In this document: positions 29,843 through 38,480 of the stretch, one piece after another
Position numbering within the stretch: position 1 is the first letter of the stretch
Layout of the letters: every line of letters starts with the position of its first letter
From: Burkholderiales bacterium
GTDB lineage: Bacteria > Pseudomonadota > Gammaproteobacteria > Burkholderiales > Burkholderiaceae_C
Direction of reading: 5' to 3'
Assembly: GCA_028868995.1 (NCBI GenBank)
Contig: JAGWTH010000008.1
Coordinates: 30,402-94,401 of the forward strand
Length of the DNA stretch: 64,000 bases
The notes under the pieces: model-generated
Database searches by the model: none
What the model was told of the DNA's origin: nothing
What the model saw: only the letters and a program-made list of their open reading frames with translations
Translations under genes and position numbers: made by a program

Positions 29843-31051
29843 TCAAATCACCCGGCGCGCGCGCAGTCCGGGGAGGTCGCTCGCCGGCAAGTCGATTTCC
29901 GCAAAGACCGCCTCGTTGTCCTGACCGGTAGGAGGGCCCACGGCCGGATCGGGCGGTGTGCGCCCGACGAAGCGCGGCACGACGGCGGGTGCGGGAATGG
30001 CGCCCAGCTGCGGATCGTTCATCTCGATGAACGCGCCCCGCTCGCGGAAATGGCGGTCGGCCTGCACGTCGACGATCGAGTACACCTTCGTGAAGGGAAC
30101 CTCCTCGCCGTCCAGTCGCGCCGAGAGCGCTGCCAGGTCCAGGCTGGCGCACCACTGCGCCACCAGCGTGTCCAGCAGCTCCATGTTCTCCGTGCGGTGC
30201 ACGTTGCTGTCGAAGCGCGGGTCTTCCGCCAGCTCCTCGCGGCCCATCGCCTTGCACAGGCGGCGGAAGATGGCCTCGCCGGATCCCACCAGGGTGATCC
30301 ACTCGCCGTCCGCGGTGCGGTAGACGTTCGACGGCGCGGTGTAGCCGGCGCGCGAGCCCGTGCGGCCGCGCGCCACGCCGGTGAAGCGGTACTCCGCCGC
30401 CAGCGGGTCCAGCAGGCGCAGCATGGCCTCGGTGGCCGCCAGGTCGATCTCCACGCCTTTCTGCCGCTCGCGCGGCTGCGCGTTGCGCTCGGCCAGGGCG
30501 GTGGCGATGGCGAAGGCGCCGAACAGGCCGGTGATGGCATCGCCCAGCGGGTAGTTCATGTGCTGCGGGGGGCCGTCCGGCTCGCCGGTCAGGTGGGCGA
30601 AGCCGCTCATGGCCTCGAAGATGCGCGCGAAGCCGGGACGGCGCGCATAGGGCCCGGTCTGGCCGAAGCCGGTGACGCGCAGCACGATCAGGCGCGGGTT
30701 GCGCGCGTGCAGCGTCGCCAGGTCCAGTCCCCAGCCGTCCAGCGTGCCGGTGCGGAAGTTCTCCACCAGCACGTCGAAGCCCTCGACCAGGCGCAGAAAC
30801 AGCTCGCGCCCCTCGGGCTTGCGCACGTCCAGCGAGATGCCCTTCTTGCCGCGGTTGGCCGTCTTCCAGAACAGGGCCTGGCCCTCGTGCACCGGGGCCA
30901 GCCCGCGCAGGGTGTCGTTGCCGGCCGGAAGTTCCAGCTTGACGACCTCCGCCCCCATGTCGCCGCACAGGGTGGCGGCGAAGGGCGCGGCCAGCACCGT
31001 GGCCATGTCCAGGATGCGGATGCCCTGCAGCGGGTAGCCCCGGGGCTGCAT
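29843..31051 (-). CDS. CaiB/BaiF-type CoA-transferase (family III)
   Basis: 402-residue family III CoA-transferase moving CoA between carboxylates. It begins with the family block GIRILDMATVLAAPFAATLCGDMGAEVVKLE, has NRGKKGISLD, and the catalytic aspartate is D171 in YPLGDAITG, equivalent to D169 of formyl-CoA transferase. Its ATG overlaps the stop of the Bug receptor gene by one base (TGATG). As the last gene of a four-gene operon with two acyl-CoA dehydrogenases, it probably activates the carboxylic acid taken up with help of the Bug protein. Confidence 0.9.
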   Translation of the reverse strand: MQPRGYPLQGIRILDMATVLAAPFAATLCGDMGAEVVKLELPAGNDTLRGLAPVHEGQALFWKTANRGKKGISLDVRKPEGRELFLRLVEGFDVLVENFRTGTLDGWGLDLATLHARNPRLIVLRVTGFGQTGPYARRPGFARIFEAMSGFAHLTGEPDGPPQHMNYPLGDAITGLFGAFAIATALAERNAQPRERQKGVEIDLAATEAMLRLLDPLAAEYRFTGVARGRTGSRAGYTAPSNVYRTADGEWITLVGSGEAIFRRLCKAMGREELAEDPRFDSNVHRTENMELLDTLVAQWCASLDLAALSARLDGEEVPFTKVYSIVDVQADRHFRERGAFIEMNDPQLGAIPAPAVVPRFVGRTPPDPAVGPPTGQDNEAVFAEIDLPASDLPGLRARRVI

Positions 31052-32028
31052 CACTTGGACTTCTTCAGGTCCACCGCCTTGAGCACGGGGTCCCAGGCGC
31101 GGCGATCGGCCTTGATGCGCTCGTCGAAGGCGGCGGGGCTCGGATCCAGCGGGGCGGCCCCCAGCTTGGCGAGCTTCTCCTTCACGGTGGGGTTGTTCAT
31201 CGCCTTGACCAGCGCGGCATTCAGCACCGCGATCACCGGCTTGGGCGTGGCCTTGGGCACCATCAGGCCCATCCACAGGCCGGTGTCCAGGCCGCTGAGG
31301 CCCAGCTCGGTGAAGGTGGGGACGTCGGGCACCGAAGGCGAGCGGGTCTTGCCGGTCTGCGCCAGGATGCGGATCTTTCCGCTGCCCATGTAGGGCAGCG
31401 TGCCGCCCAGGTTGTTGCACATCACCGGGATGGTGCCCGCCATCAGGTCGTTCACCGCGGGCGCATTGCCCTTGTACGGCACGTGCTGCAGGTGGATCTT
31501 CGCCTGGTGGTTCACCATCTCGCACACCAGGTGCGAGGGGGTGGCCACGCCGGCCGAGCCGAAGGAAAGCGATCCGGGCTTGGCCTTGTCGGCCGCGATC
31601 AGGTCGGCCAGCGTCTTGTAGGGCGTGTTCGCATTCACGGCGATCACGTTGGGCAGGTCGGCCACCAGGCCGACGGCGGCGAAGTCGTCCAGCGGCTGGA
31701 ACTGCAGGTTGTCGTGCGCGTAGGGCAGGAATACGTTGGTCAGGCCTGCCATGAGCACCGTGTAGCCGTCGGCCGGGGCCTTGGCCACGTATTCGGAGCC
31801 GATCAGGCTGCCGGCGCCGGCCTTGTTCTCCACCACCACCGTCTGGCCCAGCGCGGCGCCGAGCTCCGAGGCCACCACGCGGGTGACCAGGTCGGTGCTG
31901 CCGCCCGCCGGGAAGGGCACGACGATGCGCACCGGGTGTTCCGGGAACCCGGCGGCGAAAGCGAACGTGGAGCCGAAGCCCACGGCAAGGGCCGCCAGGA
32001 TGCGGCGCAGGGCGAGAGGCAGTTTCAT
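31051..32028 (-). CDS. Bug-family tripartite tricarboxylate transporter receptor
   Basis: 325-residue periplasmic solute-binding protein (TctC/Bug). A signal peptide (to about residue 25, FAFA-A) precedes FPEHPVRIVVPFPAGGSTDLVTR, then NKAGAGSLIGSEYVAKAPADGYT, both signature blocks. The Shine-Dalgarno AGGAG lies inside the end of the upstream dehydrogenase gene, and the ATG overlaps its stop (ATGA). No TctA/TctB membrane genes are present in the window, so it is an orphan receptor. Bug proteins bind small carboxylates and amides. Confidence 0.93.
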   Translation of the reverse strand: MKLPLALRRILAALAVGFGSTFAFAAGFPEHPVRIVVPFPAGGSTDLVTRVVASELGAALGQTVVVENKAGAGSLIGSEYVAKAPADGYTVLMAGLTNVFLPYAHDNLQFQPLDDFAAVGLVADLPNVIAVNANTPYKTLADLIAADKAKPGSLSFGSAGVATPSHLVCEMVNHQAKIHLQHVPYKGNAPAVNDLMAGTIPVMCNNLGGTLPYMGSGKIRILAQTGKTRSPSVPDVPTFTELGLSGLDTGLWMGLMVPKATPKPVIAVLNAALVKAMNNPTVKEKLAKLGAAPLDPSPAAFDERIKADRRAWDPVLKAVDLKKSK

Positions 32029-33179
32029 CGTTGGTCTCCTAGGGAAGCCTTGAGGAAGCGGCGGCCGAGCGTGGCGCGGTGCAGCTCGGAAGCACCGTCG
32101 TAGATGCGGAAGGGACGCAGCTCGCGCAGGATCAGGGCGACCGGCGCGTCTTCCGACATGCCGAGGGCGCCCATCATCTGCGCGGCCCGGTCGGCCACGC
32201 GGTGCAGCGCTTCCGACACGAACACCTTGGCCATGGCCGACTCGGTCTTGACCGATGCGCCGGCATCCATTCGGGCGGCGCAGTCGAGCGTCATGAGCCG
32301 GCTGGCGTGCAGGTCGATGTGGCAGTCGGCCACCATCGCCTGCACCTGCTGCAGGTCGGCCAGGCGGTCGCCGAAGGAGCGGCGCTCGTTGACGTAGGCC
32401 TCGGCCAGTTCCAGGGCGCGCCGCGCCCGGCCCATCAGGCGCATGCAGTGCGACAGGCGGGCGGGTTCCAGGCGCTGCTGCGCGTAGTCGAATCCCCGGC
32501 CGACCTCGCCCAGCACCGCGTCGCCGGCCACACGGCAACCCTCGAACACGATCTCGCCGTGGCCGCCGATGGCGAAGGGATCGATCGCGCGAATAGAGCG
32601 CACCAGGCGGAAGCCCGGATGGTCCGTGTGCACGATGAACTGGGTCGGCCCCTCGGCGGTCTGGGCCAGCACGATGGCGAAGGCCGCACCCACGGCGCCG
32701 GTGATGAACCACTTGCGGCCCTCGATCACCCAGCCGTCGCCGTCGCGGGTGGCGGTGGTGCGCAGCATGGACGGGTCGGAGCCGGCACCGGGCGCCGGCT
32801 CGGTCATCGCGAAGCAGGAACGCACGCGGCCGGCCGCGAGCGGCTCCAGGTAGGTTTCGCGCTGCTGCGGCGTGCCCTGCCGCAGCAGGCTGATCATGTT
32901 CGGCTGGTCGGGCGCGGCGCAATTCAGGGCGCCGGGGCCCAGGTAGCTGCGGCCGGCCTCCTCCAGCACCGCGGCGCGCTCCACCCAGCCCAGGCCGAGG
33001 CCGCCCTGCGCCACCGGCAGCTGCGGCAGGTACAAGCCCGCCTCGCGCGCGACGGGACGCAGCTGCGCCAGCGCGTGGTCCAGCGCCACGGGGTCATGGA
33101 CGTGGGCGGCGTCCTCGCGCGGGATGCAGTGCGCCTCGACGAACGCGCGCACGCGCGCCGGCAGGTCCGCCTGGCTCAT
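32025..33179 (-). CDS. Acyl-CoA dehydrogenase family protein (catalytic Glu replaced by Asp)
   Basis: 384-residue flavin acyl-CoA dehydrogenase. FAD/substrate motifs CFAMTEPAPGAGSDPS (about 120-135) and GRKWFITGA are present. At the position of the usual catalytic base (YEG) the protein reads IYDGASELH, giving D361 instead of Glu, as in the ACAD10/11-like branch. The N-terminal 20 residues are unrelated to classical ACADs. It overlaps the second dehydrogenase upstream by 4 bp and the Bug gene downstream by 4 bp. It probably oxidises the CoA thioester formed by the CoA-transferase. Confidence 0.9.
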   Translation of the reverse strand: MSQADLPARVRAFVEAHCIPREDAAHVHDPVALDHALAQLRPVAREAGLYLPQLPVAQGGLGLGWVERAAVLEEAGRSYLGPGALNCAAPDQPNMISLLRQGTPQQRETYLEPLAAGRVRSCFAMTEPAPGAGSDPSMLRTTATRDGDGWVIEGRKWFITGAVGAAFAIVLAQTAEGPTQFIVHTDHPGFRLVRSIRAIDPFAIGGHGEIVFEGCRVAGDAVLGEVGRGFDYAQQRLEPARLSHCMRLMGRARRALELAEAYVNERRSFGDRLADLQQVQAMVADCHIDLHASRLMTLDCAARMDAGASVKTESAMAKVFVSEALHRVADRAAQMMGALGMSEDAPVALILRELRPFRIYDGASELHRATLGRRFLKASLGDQR

Positions 33180-34336
33180 CGCGCCTCCCGCTCGCGCAGC
33201 ACCAGCTTGGCGATGTTCAGCTGGTGGATCTGGCTGGTCCCCTCGTACAGCCGGAACAGGCGCACATCGCGGTAGTAGCGCTCGATGGGGCTGAAGTCCG
33301 CCACGTAGCCCGAGCCGCCGAACATCTGCACGCAGCGGTCCGCCACCCGGCCGCACATCTCGGAGGCGAAGTACTTGCACATCGAGGCGGACAGCGCCAC
33401 GTCCTCGCCGCGGTCGCGGGCGCGGGCGGCGTCCAGGATCATCGAGCGGGCCGCGAAAATCTCGGTGCGGCTGTCGGCCACCATGGCCTGCAGCAGCTGG
33501 AAGTTGCCCACCGGCTGGCCGAACTGGGTGCGCTGCTGCGTGTGCGCGATCGCCAGGTCCAGCATGCGGATGGCCGGGCCGGTGCACAGGGCCGCGAGGT
33601 GCAGGCGCTGCTTGTTCAACACCTTCATCACGGTCTGGAAGCCCACGCCCTCGCGCCCGCCGATCAGGTTGGCCGCGGGGACGCGGCAGCCCTCAAAGAA
33701 CACGTCGGACACCGGCGAACCCGCCTGCCCCATCTTGCGGTAGGGCGCGCCGGTACGCACGCCGCCGAAGCCGCGCTCCACCAGGAAGGCCGACAGGCCC
33801 CTGCTGCCGGTGGTGCCCGGCTCGGTGCGCGCGATCACCGTGAACAGGTCCGCCAGCGCCGCGTTGGTGATGAAGCACTTGCGGCCGTCCAGGACGTAGT
33901 GGTCGCCCTCGCGCCGCGCCGTGGCCTGCACGTTGCTCGCTTCCGAGCCGGCCTCGGGCTCGGTCAGCGCCAGGCAGCCGGTGAGCTCGCCGGTGGCCAT
34001 GCGCGGGAGGTAGCGGCGCTTCTGCTCCTCGGTGCCGTCGGCCACCAGCGCCTCGGAGCCGATGCCGGTGTTGGTGCCCACGCGGGCGCGCAGCGCCACC
34101 GAGGCCTGCGACAGCTCCATCGCGCACAGCACCAGTTCCTCGGTGGTCAGGCCCAGGCCGCCGTAGGCCTCGGGGATGCTCCAGCCGAACCAGCCCTTGC
34201 GTCGCAGCTCGCCGACCACCTCCTCGGGGATCGCGTCCTCGCGCTCCACGCGATCCTCCAGCGGGTGCCAGCGTTCGCGCACGAAGGCGCGGATGTCGGC
34301 GAGCAGGGCATCGAGTCTCTGGGGGTCGCGGATCAT
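33176..34336 (-). CDS. Acyl-CoA dehydrogenase family protein
   Basis: 386-residue acyl-CoA dehydrogenase with the complete motif set: LALTEPEAGSEASNVQ, GRKCFITNA, and the catalytic E365 in FRLYEGTSQIHQ. First gene of a four-gene operon (two dehydrogenases, Bug receptor, CoA-transferase). Start at ATG 34336, 100 bp from the divergent IclR gene, with a perfect 19-bp palindrome in between (34378-34396), 42 bp upstream of the start codon. The substrate chain is unknown. Confidence 0.92.
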   Translation of the reverse strand: MIRDPQRLDALLADIRAFVRERWHPLEDRVEREDAIPEEVVGELRRKGWFGWSIPEAYGGLGLTTEELVLCAMELSQASVALRARVGTNTGIGSEALVADGTEEQKRRYLPRMATGELTGCLALTEPEAGSEASNVQATARREGDHYVLDGRKCFITNAALADLFTVIARTEPGTTGSRGLSAFLVERGFGGVRTGAPYRKMGQAGSPVSDVFFEGCRVPAANLIGGREGVGFQTVMKVLNKQRLHLAALCTGPAIRMLDLAIAHTQQRTQFGQPVGNFQLLQAMVADSRTEIFAARSMILDAARARDRGEDVALSASMCKYFASEMCGRVADRCVQMFGGSGYVADFSPIERYYRDVRLFRLYEGTSQIHQLNIAKLVLREREAR

Positions 34337-34377
34337 GGGGGCGGACTGTAGGCGGGGGGCGGGCGATACCGAACCCC

Positions 34378-34396
34378 CGTTCCGTATATCGGAACG
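34378..34396. promoter_or_regulatory. Perfect 19-bp palindrome, probable IclR-family operator
   Basis: CGTTCCGTATATCGGAACG: two perfect 7-bp arms around TATAT. It lies midway in the gap between the dehydrogenase operon and the IclR-family gene, the expected site for a regulator that controls both. IclR-family operators are commonly short palindromes of this size. Confidence 0.7.
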
Positions 34397-34436
34397 CCGA
34401 TGCGCAACAATCGGGGCGCCCGCCAGAATCCCCGCC

Positions 34437-35261
34437 ATGCGCCAGCCCCGCCCCGTGCACCAGATCAAGGACCAGAAGGACCTGAAGCGCGTGCGCGGCG
34501 ACGACCCCGATTTCGCCGGCACGCTGGCCAAGGGCCTGATGATCCTGCAGTGCTTCGTGCGCGACCCGCGCGCGCACGCCAACAGCGAGTTCGCCGAGCG
34601 GCTGGGCCTGCCGCGCCCCACCGTGTCGCGCCTGTGCCGCAGCCTGCAGGCGCTGGGCTTCCTGGACCACGACGACCGGCTGGACCGCTACTTCATCGGG
34701 CCGGCCGCCGTGGCCCTGGGCTATCCCTACGTGATCAACACGCCGCTGCTGCCGCAGCTGCGCCCGGCGATGCAGGCCGTGGCCGACCGCTTCGAAGGCG
34801 CGGTGTCGGTGGGCGTGACCATGGACCTCGACGTGGTCTACGTGGAGACCTGCGCGCACGAGCACGGCACGCTCAAGCGCTCGGGCGTCGGCGCGGTGCG
34901 CGGCATCGTCGAGACCGCCATGGGCCGCGCCTGGCTGGCGCAACTCACCGCGACGGAACGCAACCGCTTCCTGGCCCGCGCGCGCCTGGAACGGCCCGAC
35001 GAGTACGAGCGCAGCACCGAGGGACTGAAGGACAGCATCGCCAACTACGCCAGGCGCGGCTTTTCCATCAACATGGGCGACGCCGGCCTGGGCGTGCTGG
35101 CCGTGGGCGTGGCATCGAGCATCCGCTACGGGCCGCGCAGCCTGCTGTTCAACTGCGCGGTGCCTGGCTACCGCTCGCGCCCGGGCGACCTGCTCAAGAC
35201 GATCGGGCCGAGCCTGGTGCAGCTGGTCAATCTGGCGGACAGGCAGGTGGGTTTGAGGTGA
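34437..35261 (+). CDS. IclR-family transcriptional regulator
   Basis: 274-residue regulator. A short N-terminal tail precedes the IclR winged helix (about residues 24-85: FAGTLAKGLMILQCFV then NSEFAERLGLPRPTVSRLCRSL). The C-terminal effector domain has the GAVRGIVETAMGRAWLA segment typical of PcaR/PobR-like IclR proteins. ATG 34437 lacks a strong Shine-Dalgarno. Divergent from the dehydrogenase/CoA-transferase operon, so most likely its local regulator through the palindrome between them. The effector is probably a substrate or intermediate of that pathway. Confidence 0.92.
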   Translation: MRQPRPVHQIKDQKDLKRVRGDDPDFAGTLAKGLMILQCFVRDPRAHANSEFAERLGLPRPTVSRLCRSLQALGFLDHDDRLDRYFIGPAAVALGYPYVINTPLLPQLRPAMQAVADRFEGAVSVGVTMDLDVVYVETCAHEHGTLKRSGVGAVRGIVETAMGRAWLAQLTATERNRFLARARLERPDEYERSTEGLKDSIANYARRGFSINMGDAGLGVLAVGVASSIRYGPRSLLFNCAVPGYRSRPGDLLKTIGPSLVQLVNLADRQVGLR

Positions 35262-35426
35262 GCTGCGCTCAATCGCCCTCCGGCCGGGTCGCTCCAGGGT
35301 CCAGGTTTGAACCTGGCCGGTGACTGGCGCGCCTACGGCGCCAGTTGACGCATGTCGGCGCTGCCGGTCGTGCCGCCTGGAACATTCCTGGTGGTCATCC
35401 ATCTCGTCATTTCACCGAGTCAAGAA

Positions 35427-35442
35427 TTCAAGTATTATTGAA
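35427..35442. promoter_or_regulatory. ArsR-type operator overlapping -10 and start region
   Basis: TTCAAGTATTATTGAA: perfect 5-bp arms (TTCAA/TTGAA) around GTATTA, ending 2 bp before the arsR ATG. It contains TATTAT (35433-35438), a plausible -10 element, so bound ArsR would block RNA polymerase. ArsR/SmtB operators typically have this AT-rich interrupted-dyad form. The inferred transcription start is at or within a few bases of the ATG. Confidence 0.65.
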
Positions 35443-35444
35443 AG

Positions 35445-35771
35445 ATGGAAGAAGCCGCCGTCGTCAAATCCCTCGCCGCCCTCGCGCAGCCCGTGCGCCT
35501 GCAAGTGTTCCGTGCCCTGGTGATCGCTGGGCCTCGGGGCATGACCCCGTCCACCATGGCCGAGGGGCTGGGCATCTCCTCCAGCGCGCTGTCCTTCCAC
35601 CTCAAGGAGCTCGCCCACGCGGGCCTCGTCACCCAGGAGCGGGTGGGCCGCAACCTGGTCTACCGCGCCGCCTTCGAGCACATGAACGGCGTGCTCGCCT
35701 ACCTCACCGAGAACTGCTGCCAGGGCGAGGCCTGCGCCGTCGATTCCGTCCAGGCCGGCTGCGCCTGCTGA
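35445..35771 (+). CDS. arsR: ArsR-family arsenic-responsive repressor
   Basis: 108-residue winged-helix repressor that leaves DNA on binding As(III). The helix-turn-helix is TMAEGLGISSSALSFHLKELAHAGLV (about residues 37-62). The CVC-type metal site of E. coli ArsR is absent. Instead a C-terminal cluster C91-C92 and C97, then C106 and C108, suggests a C-terminal As(III) site like that of Acidithiobacillus-type ArsR proteins. First gene of an eight-gene arsenic operon; an operator-like dyad overlaps its start region and there is no clear Shine-Dalgarno. Confidence 0.92.
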   Translation: MEEAAVVKSLAALAQPVRLQVFRALVIAGPRGMTPSTMAEGLGISSSALSFHLKELAHAGLVTQERVGRNLVYRAAFEHMNGVLAYLTENCCQGEACAVDSVQAGCAC

Positions 35772-35795
35772 ACCCCTTCACCTCCGGAGACCGTC

Positions 35796-36263
35796 ATGAA
35801 GCGCTTCCACGTCCACACCCACGTCGCCGACCTGCAGGCGAGCATCGCCTTCTATACGAAGCTGTTCGGCGCCGGGCCGACCCGCGTCGAGGCCGACTAC
35901 GCGAAGTGGATGATCGAGGACCCTCGCATCAACTTCGCCATTTCCACGCGCGGCGAGAAACCCGGCATCGACCACCTGGGCATCCAGACCGACAGCGAGG
36001 AGGAACTCGCCGAGCTCAAGGCGCGCGCCCAGGCCGCGGACATGGCGCTGCTGGACGAGGGCGACACCACCTGCTGCTACGCCCGCAGCGAGAAGCACTG
36101 GGTCACCGACCCGCAGGGCATCGCCTGGGAGCATTTCCACACGCTGGGCGACATCCCCGTGTTCAGCGAGAAGAAGGCCGGGGAGCCGCAGGCGCCTGCC
36201 TGCTGCACGCCGCGCGGCAAGCCGGTGGGCATCCCGGTGACGTCCGGCTCCTCCTGCTGCTGA
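35796..36263 (+). CDS. arsI: ArsI/CadI-family glyoxalase-fold protein (C-As lyase-like)
   Basis: 155-residue vicinal-oxygen-chelate protein. The ArsI metal triad is visible as H5, H60 and E112. The vicinal cysteine pair that binds trivalent organoarsenicals is C93-C94 (DTTCCYARSEKHW). The tail adds two more cysteine pairs (ACCTPRG and SSCC). ArsI enzymes use Fe(II) and O2 to cut the C-As bond of methylarsenite; CadI-like members may only be heavy-metal-induced. A good GGAGA precedes ATG 35796. It lies 24 bp after arsR and 7 bp before arsC. Confidence 0.85.
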   Translation: MKRFHVHTHVADLQASIAFYTKLFGAGPTRVEADYAKWMIEDPRINFAISTRGEKPGIDHLGIQTDSEEELAELKARAQAADMALLDEGDTTCCYARSEKHWVTDPQGIAWEHFHTLGDIPVFSEKKAGEPQAPACCTPRGKPVGIPVTSGSSCC

Positions 36264-36270
36264 CGCACGC

Positions 36271-36768
36271 ATGACCACCAACGTCCTGATCCTGTGCACC
36301 CACAACTCGGCCCGCAGCGTGCTGGCCGAGGGCATGCTGAATCACTGGGCGGCGAAGCTCGGCCAGGATGTCCGCGGCTTCAGCGCGGGCAGCTCGCCCA
36401 GCGGCCGGATCAATCCGTTCGCGCTCGAGGCACTGCGCAACGCGGGCGTTGAAACGTCGGGCTTTCGCAGCAAGAGCTGGGACGAGTTCACGTCGCCGTC
36501 GGCGCCGCCCCTGTCCATCGTGATCACGGTGTGCGACAGCGCGGCCGCCGAGGCCTGCCCGGTGTTCTTCGGCGGCAGCGGCCAGCCGGTCAAGGTGCAC
36601 TGGGGCTACCCCGACCCGTCGAACGCGCCGGAGCACGAGAAGCAGGCCGCCTTCGATCTGACGCGCCAGGCGATCGGCTATCGCATGCTGCAGCTGCTGG
36701 CGCTGCCGCTGGGCACCATGGACCGCGCGGGCCTGCAGCGGGCGCTGGACGGCATCGCCAGGAGCTGA
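36271..36768 (+). CDS. arsC: Arsenate reductase, low-molecular-weight phosphatase type
   Basis: 165-residue reductase converting As(V) to As(III). The phosphatase loop CTHNSAR starts with nucleophile C9. Redox cysteines C88 and C95 (VCDSAAAEACPVF), seven apart as in the thioredoxin-linked Bacillus ArsC, indicate the intramolecular disulfide cascade. The tail (after about 140) is longer than in Bacillus ArsC. The thioredoxin-like protein at the end of the operon could be its reductant, though this is inference. It lies 1 bp before acr3. Confidence 0.93.
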   Translation: MTTNVLILCTHNSARSVLAEGMLNHWAAKLGQDVRGFSAGSSPSGRINPFALEALRNAGVETSGFRSKSWDEFTSPSAPPLSIVITVCDSAAAEACPVFFGGSGQPVKVHWGYPDPSNAPEHEKQAAFDLTRQAIGYRMLQLLALPLGTMDRAGLQRALDGIARS

Positions 36769-36769
36769 C

Positions 36770-37849
36770 ATGGGCACGCAGACCCTCTCCGCGTCCGGCG
36801 CATCGGCCAGGCCGGCCATCGGCTTCTTCGAACGCTACCTCTCCGTCTGGGTGGCCTTGTGCATCGTCACCGGCGTGGTGCTGGGACAGCTGCTGCCCGG
36901 CGTCTCCCGTGCGGTCGCGGGAATGGAGATCGCCCAGGTCAACCTCCCCGTGGGCGTGCTGATCTGGGTGATGATCATCCCGATGCTGCTGAAGATCGAC
37001 TTCGCGGCGCTGGGCCAGGTGAAGGCGCATGCGCGCGGCATCGGGGTGACGCTGCTGGTGAACTGGGCGATCAAGCCGTTTTCCATGGCGCTGCTCGGAT
37101 GGGTCTTCATCCGCCACCTGTTCGCGCCGCTGCTGCCCACCGGGCAGATCGACAGCTACATCGCCGGCCTGATCCTGCTGGCGGCGGCCCCGTGCACGGC
37201 GATGGTGTTCGTGTGGAGCCAGCTGTGCAAGGGCGACCCTTACTTCACCCTGTCGCAGGTGGCGCTGAACGACAGCATCATGGTGGTCGCCTTCGCCCCC
37301 ATCGTGGCGCTGCTGCTGGGGCTGTCCTCGATCACGGTCCCGTGGGACACCTTGCTGACCTCCGTGGGGCTGTACATCGTGGTGCCGGTGGTCCTCTCGC
37401 AGCTGTGGCGAAAGTCTCTGCTGAAGAAGGGCACGAAGCACTTCCAGGCCGTGGTGGGCCGGTTCGGCCCGTGGTCGATCTCGGCGCTGCTGCTCACGCT
37501 GGTGCTGCTCTTCGCCTTCCAGGGCGAGGCGATCCTGGGGCAGCCGCTGGTCATCGGCCTGCTGGCCGTGCCCATCCTGATCCAGGTGATCCTCAACTCC
37601 GGACTGGCGTATTGGCTGAATCGCCGCATGGGTGTGCAGCATTGCGTCGCGGGGCCTTCGGCCCTGATCGGCGCCAGCAACTTCTTCGAGCTGGCGGTGG
37701 CCACCGCGATCAGCCTGTTCGGCTTCCAGTCGGGCGCCGCCCTGGCCACCGTCGTGGGCGTGCTGATCGAGGTGCCGGTGATGCTGGCGGTGGTGGCGGT
37801 CGTCAATCGCAGCCGGACCTGGTACGAGTCCGGCCTGCCCCATGCCTGA
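36770..37849 (+). CDS. acr3: Arsenite efflux transporter Acr3
   Basis: 359-residue inner-membrane As(III) exporter of the BART superfamily with about ten membrane helices. The two conserved functional residues are visible: C142 in AAAPCTAMVFVWSQL (TM4) and E308 in GASNFFELAVA (TM9). It exports arsenite produced by ArsC or by C-As cleavage. The 3' end overlaps the sigma-factor gene by 8 bp. Confidence 0.96.
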   Translation: MGTQTLSASGASARPAIGFFERYLSVWVALCIVTGVVLGQLLPGVSRAVAGMEIAQVNLPVGVLIWVMIIPMLLKIDFAALGQVKAHARGIGVTLLVNWAIKPFSMALLGWVFIRHLFAPLLPTGQIDSYIAGLILLAAAPCTAMVFVWSQLCKGDPYFTLSQVALNDSIMVVAFAPIVALLLGLSSITVPWDTLLTSVGLYIVVPVVLSQLWRKSLLKKGTKHFQAVVGRFGPWSISALLLTLVLLFAFQGEAILGQPLVIGLLAVPILIQVILNSGLAYWLNRRMGVQHCVAGPSALIGASNFFELAVATAISLFGFQSGAALATVVGVLIEVPVMLAVVAVVNRSRTWYESGLPHA

Positions 37850-38402
37850 GGCGCCCTTCGCCTGCGTCGCGGCTGTCTGGCAGCGGCACGAGCGCGAAGT
37901 GCTGCAGTTCCTGCGCAGGCGGCTGGGCGACCCGCACGCCGCGGAGGACCTGCTGCAGGACGTCTTCCTGAAGGCGATGCGCGCCGGCCGCGGCTTCTGT
38001 GTCCTGGAGAATCCCCGCGCCTGGCTCTTCCAAGTGGCCCGCACGACCCTGATCGACCACCACCGCACCGCCCACCCCACCGAGCCCTTGCCGGAATCCT
38101 TCGAGCGGACGCCCGCGACGCCGGCCGACGCGGCGGAGCCCGTCGACGCGCTGGCCCCGTGCCTCGATCGCGCCCTGGGCCGCCTGGCGCCCGAAGATGC
38201 GCGGATCCTGCGCGCGTGCGACCTCGAGGAGCAGGCGCAGAAGGCCTTTGCCGCCGCCCAGGGCCTGAGCCTGCCGGCGGCGAAGGCCCGCTTGCGCCGC
38301 GCGCGCCAGCGGCTGCGCCAGGAGCTCACCGCCGCCTGCGGCGTGGAGTTCGACGACGGCGGCAGGGTGAGCGGCCACACGCCCGGATCGCCGCAGGCTT
38401 GA
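37842..38402 (+). CDS. ECF-type RNA polymerase sigma factor (SigZ-like)
   Basis: 186-residue sigma-70 family protein. Region 2 is QFLRRRLGDPHAAEDLLQDVFLKA (about 22-46) with ENPRAWLFQVARTTLIDHHR (56-75) as region 2.4. Region 4 is present but divergent (QKAFAAAQGLSLPAAKARLRRARQRLRQEL). It begins 8 bp inside acr3 and is followed after 78 bp by the permease gene. No anti-sigma gene is adjacent. Sigma factors of the SigZ type accompany some arsenic loci; here it could drive part of the operon or an unlinked regulon. Confidence 0.85.
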   Translation: MPEAPFACVAAVWQRHEREVLQFLRRRLGDPHAAEDLLQDVFLKAMRAGRGFCVLENPRAWLFQVARTTLIDHHRTAHPTEPLPESFERTPATPADAAEPVDALAPCLDRALGRLAPEDARILRACDLEEQAQKAFAAAQGLSLPAAKARLRRARQRLRQELTAACGVEFDDGGRVSGHTPGSPQA

Positions 38403-38480
38403 CCTGCCGCAAGCCGGAAATCGGGCCCGGCCTGCATCCTTTCCGGATCTGCTTCGTCCTCACTACGGAGGCGATCCGAA

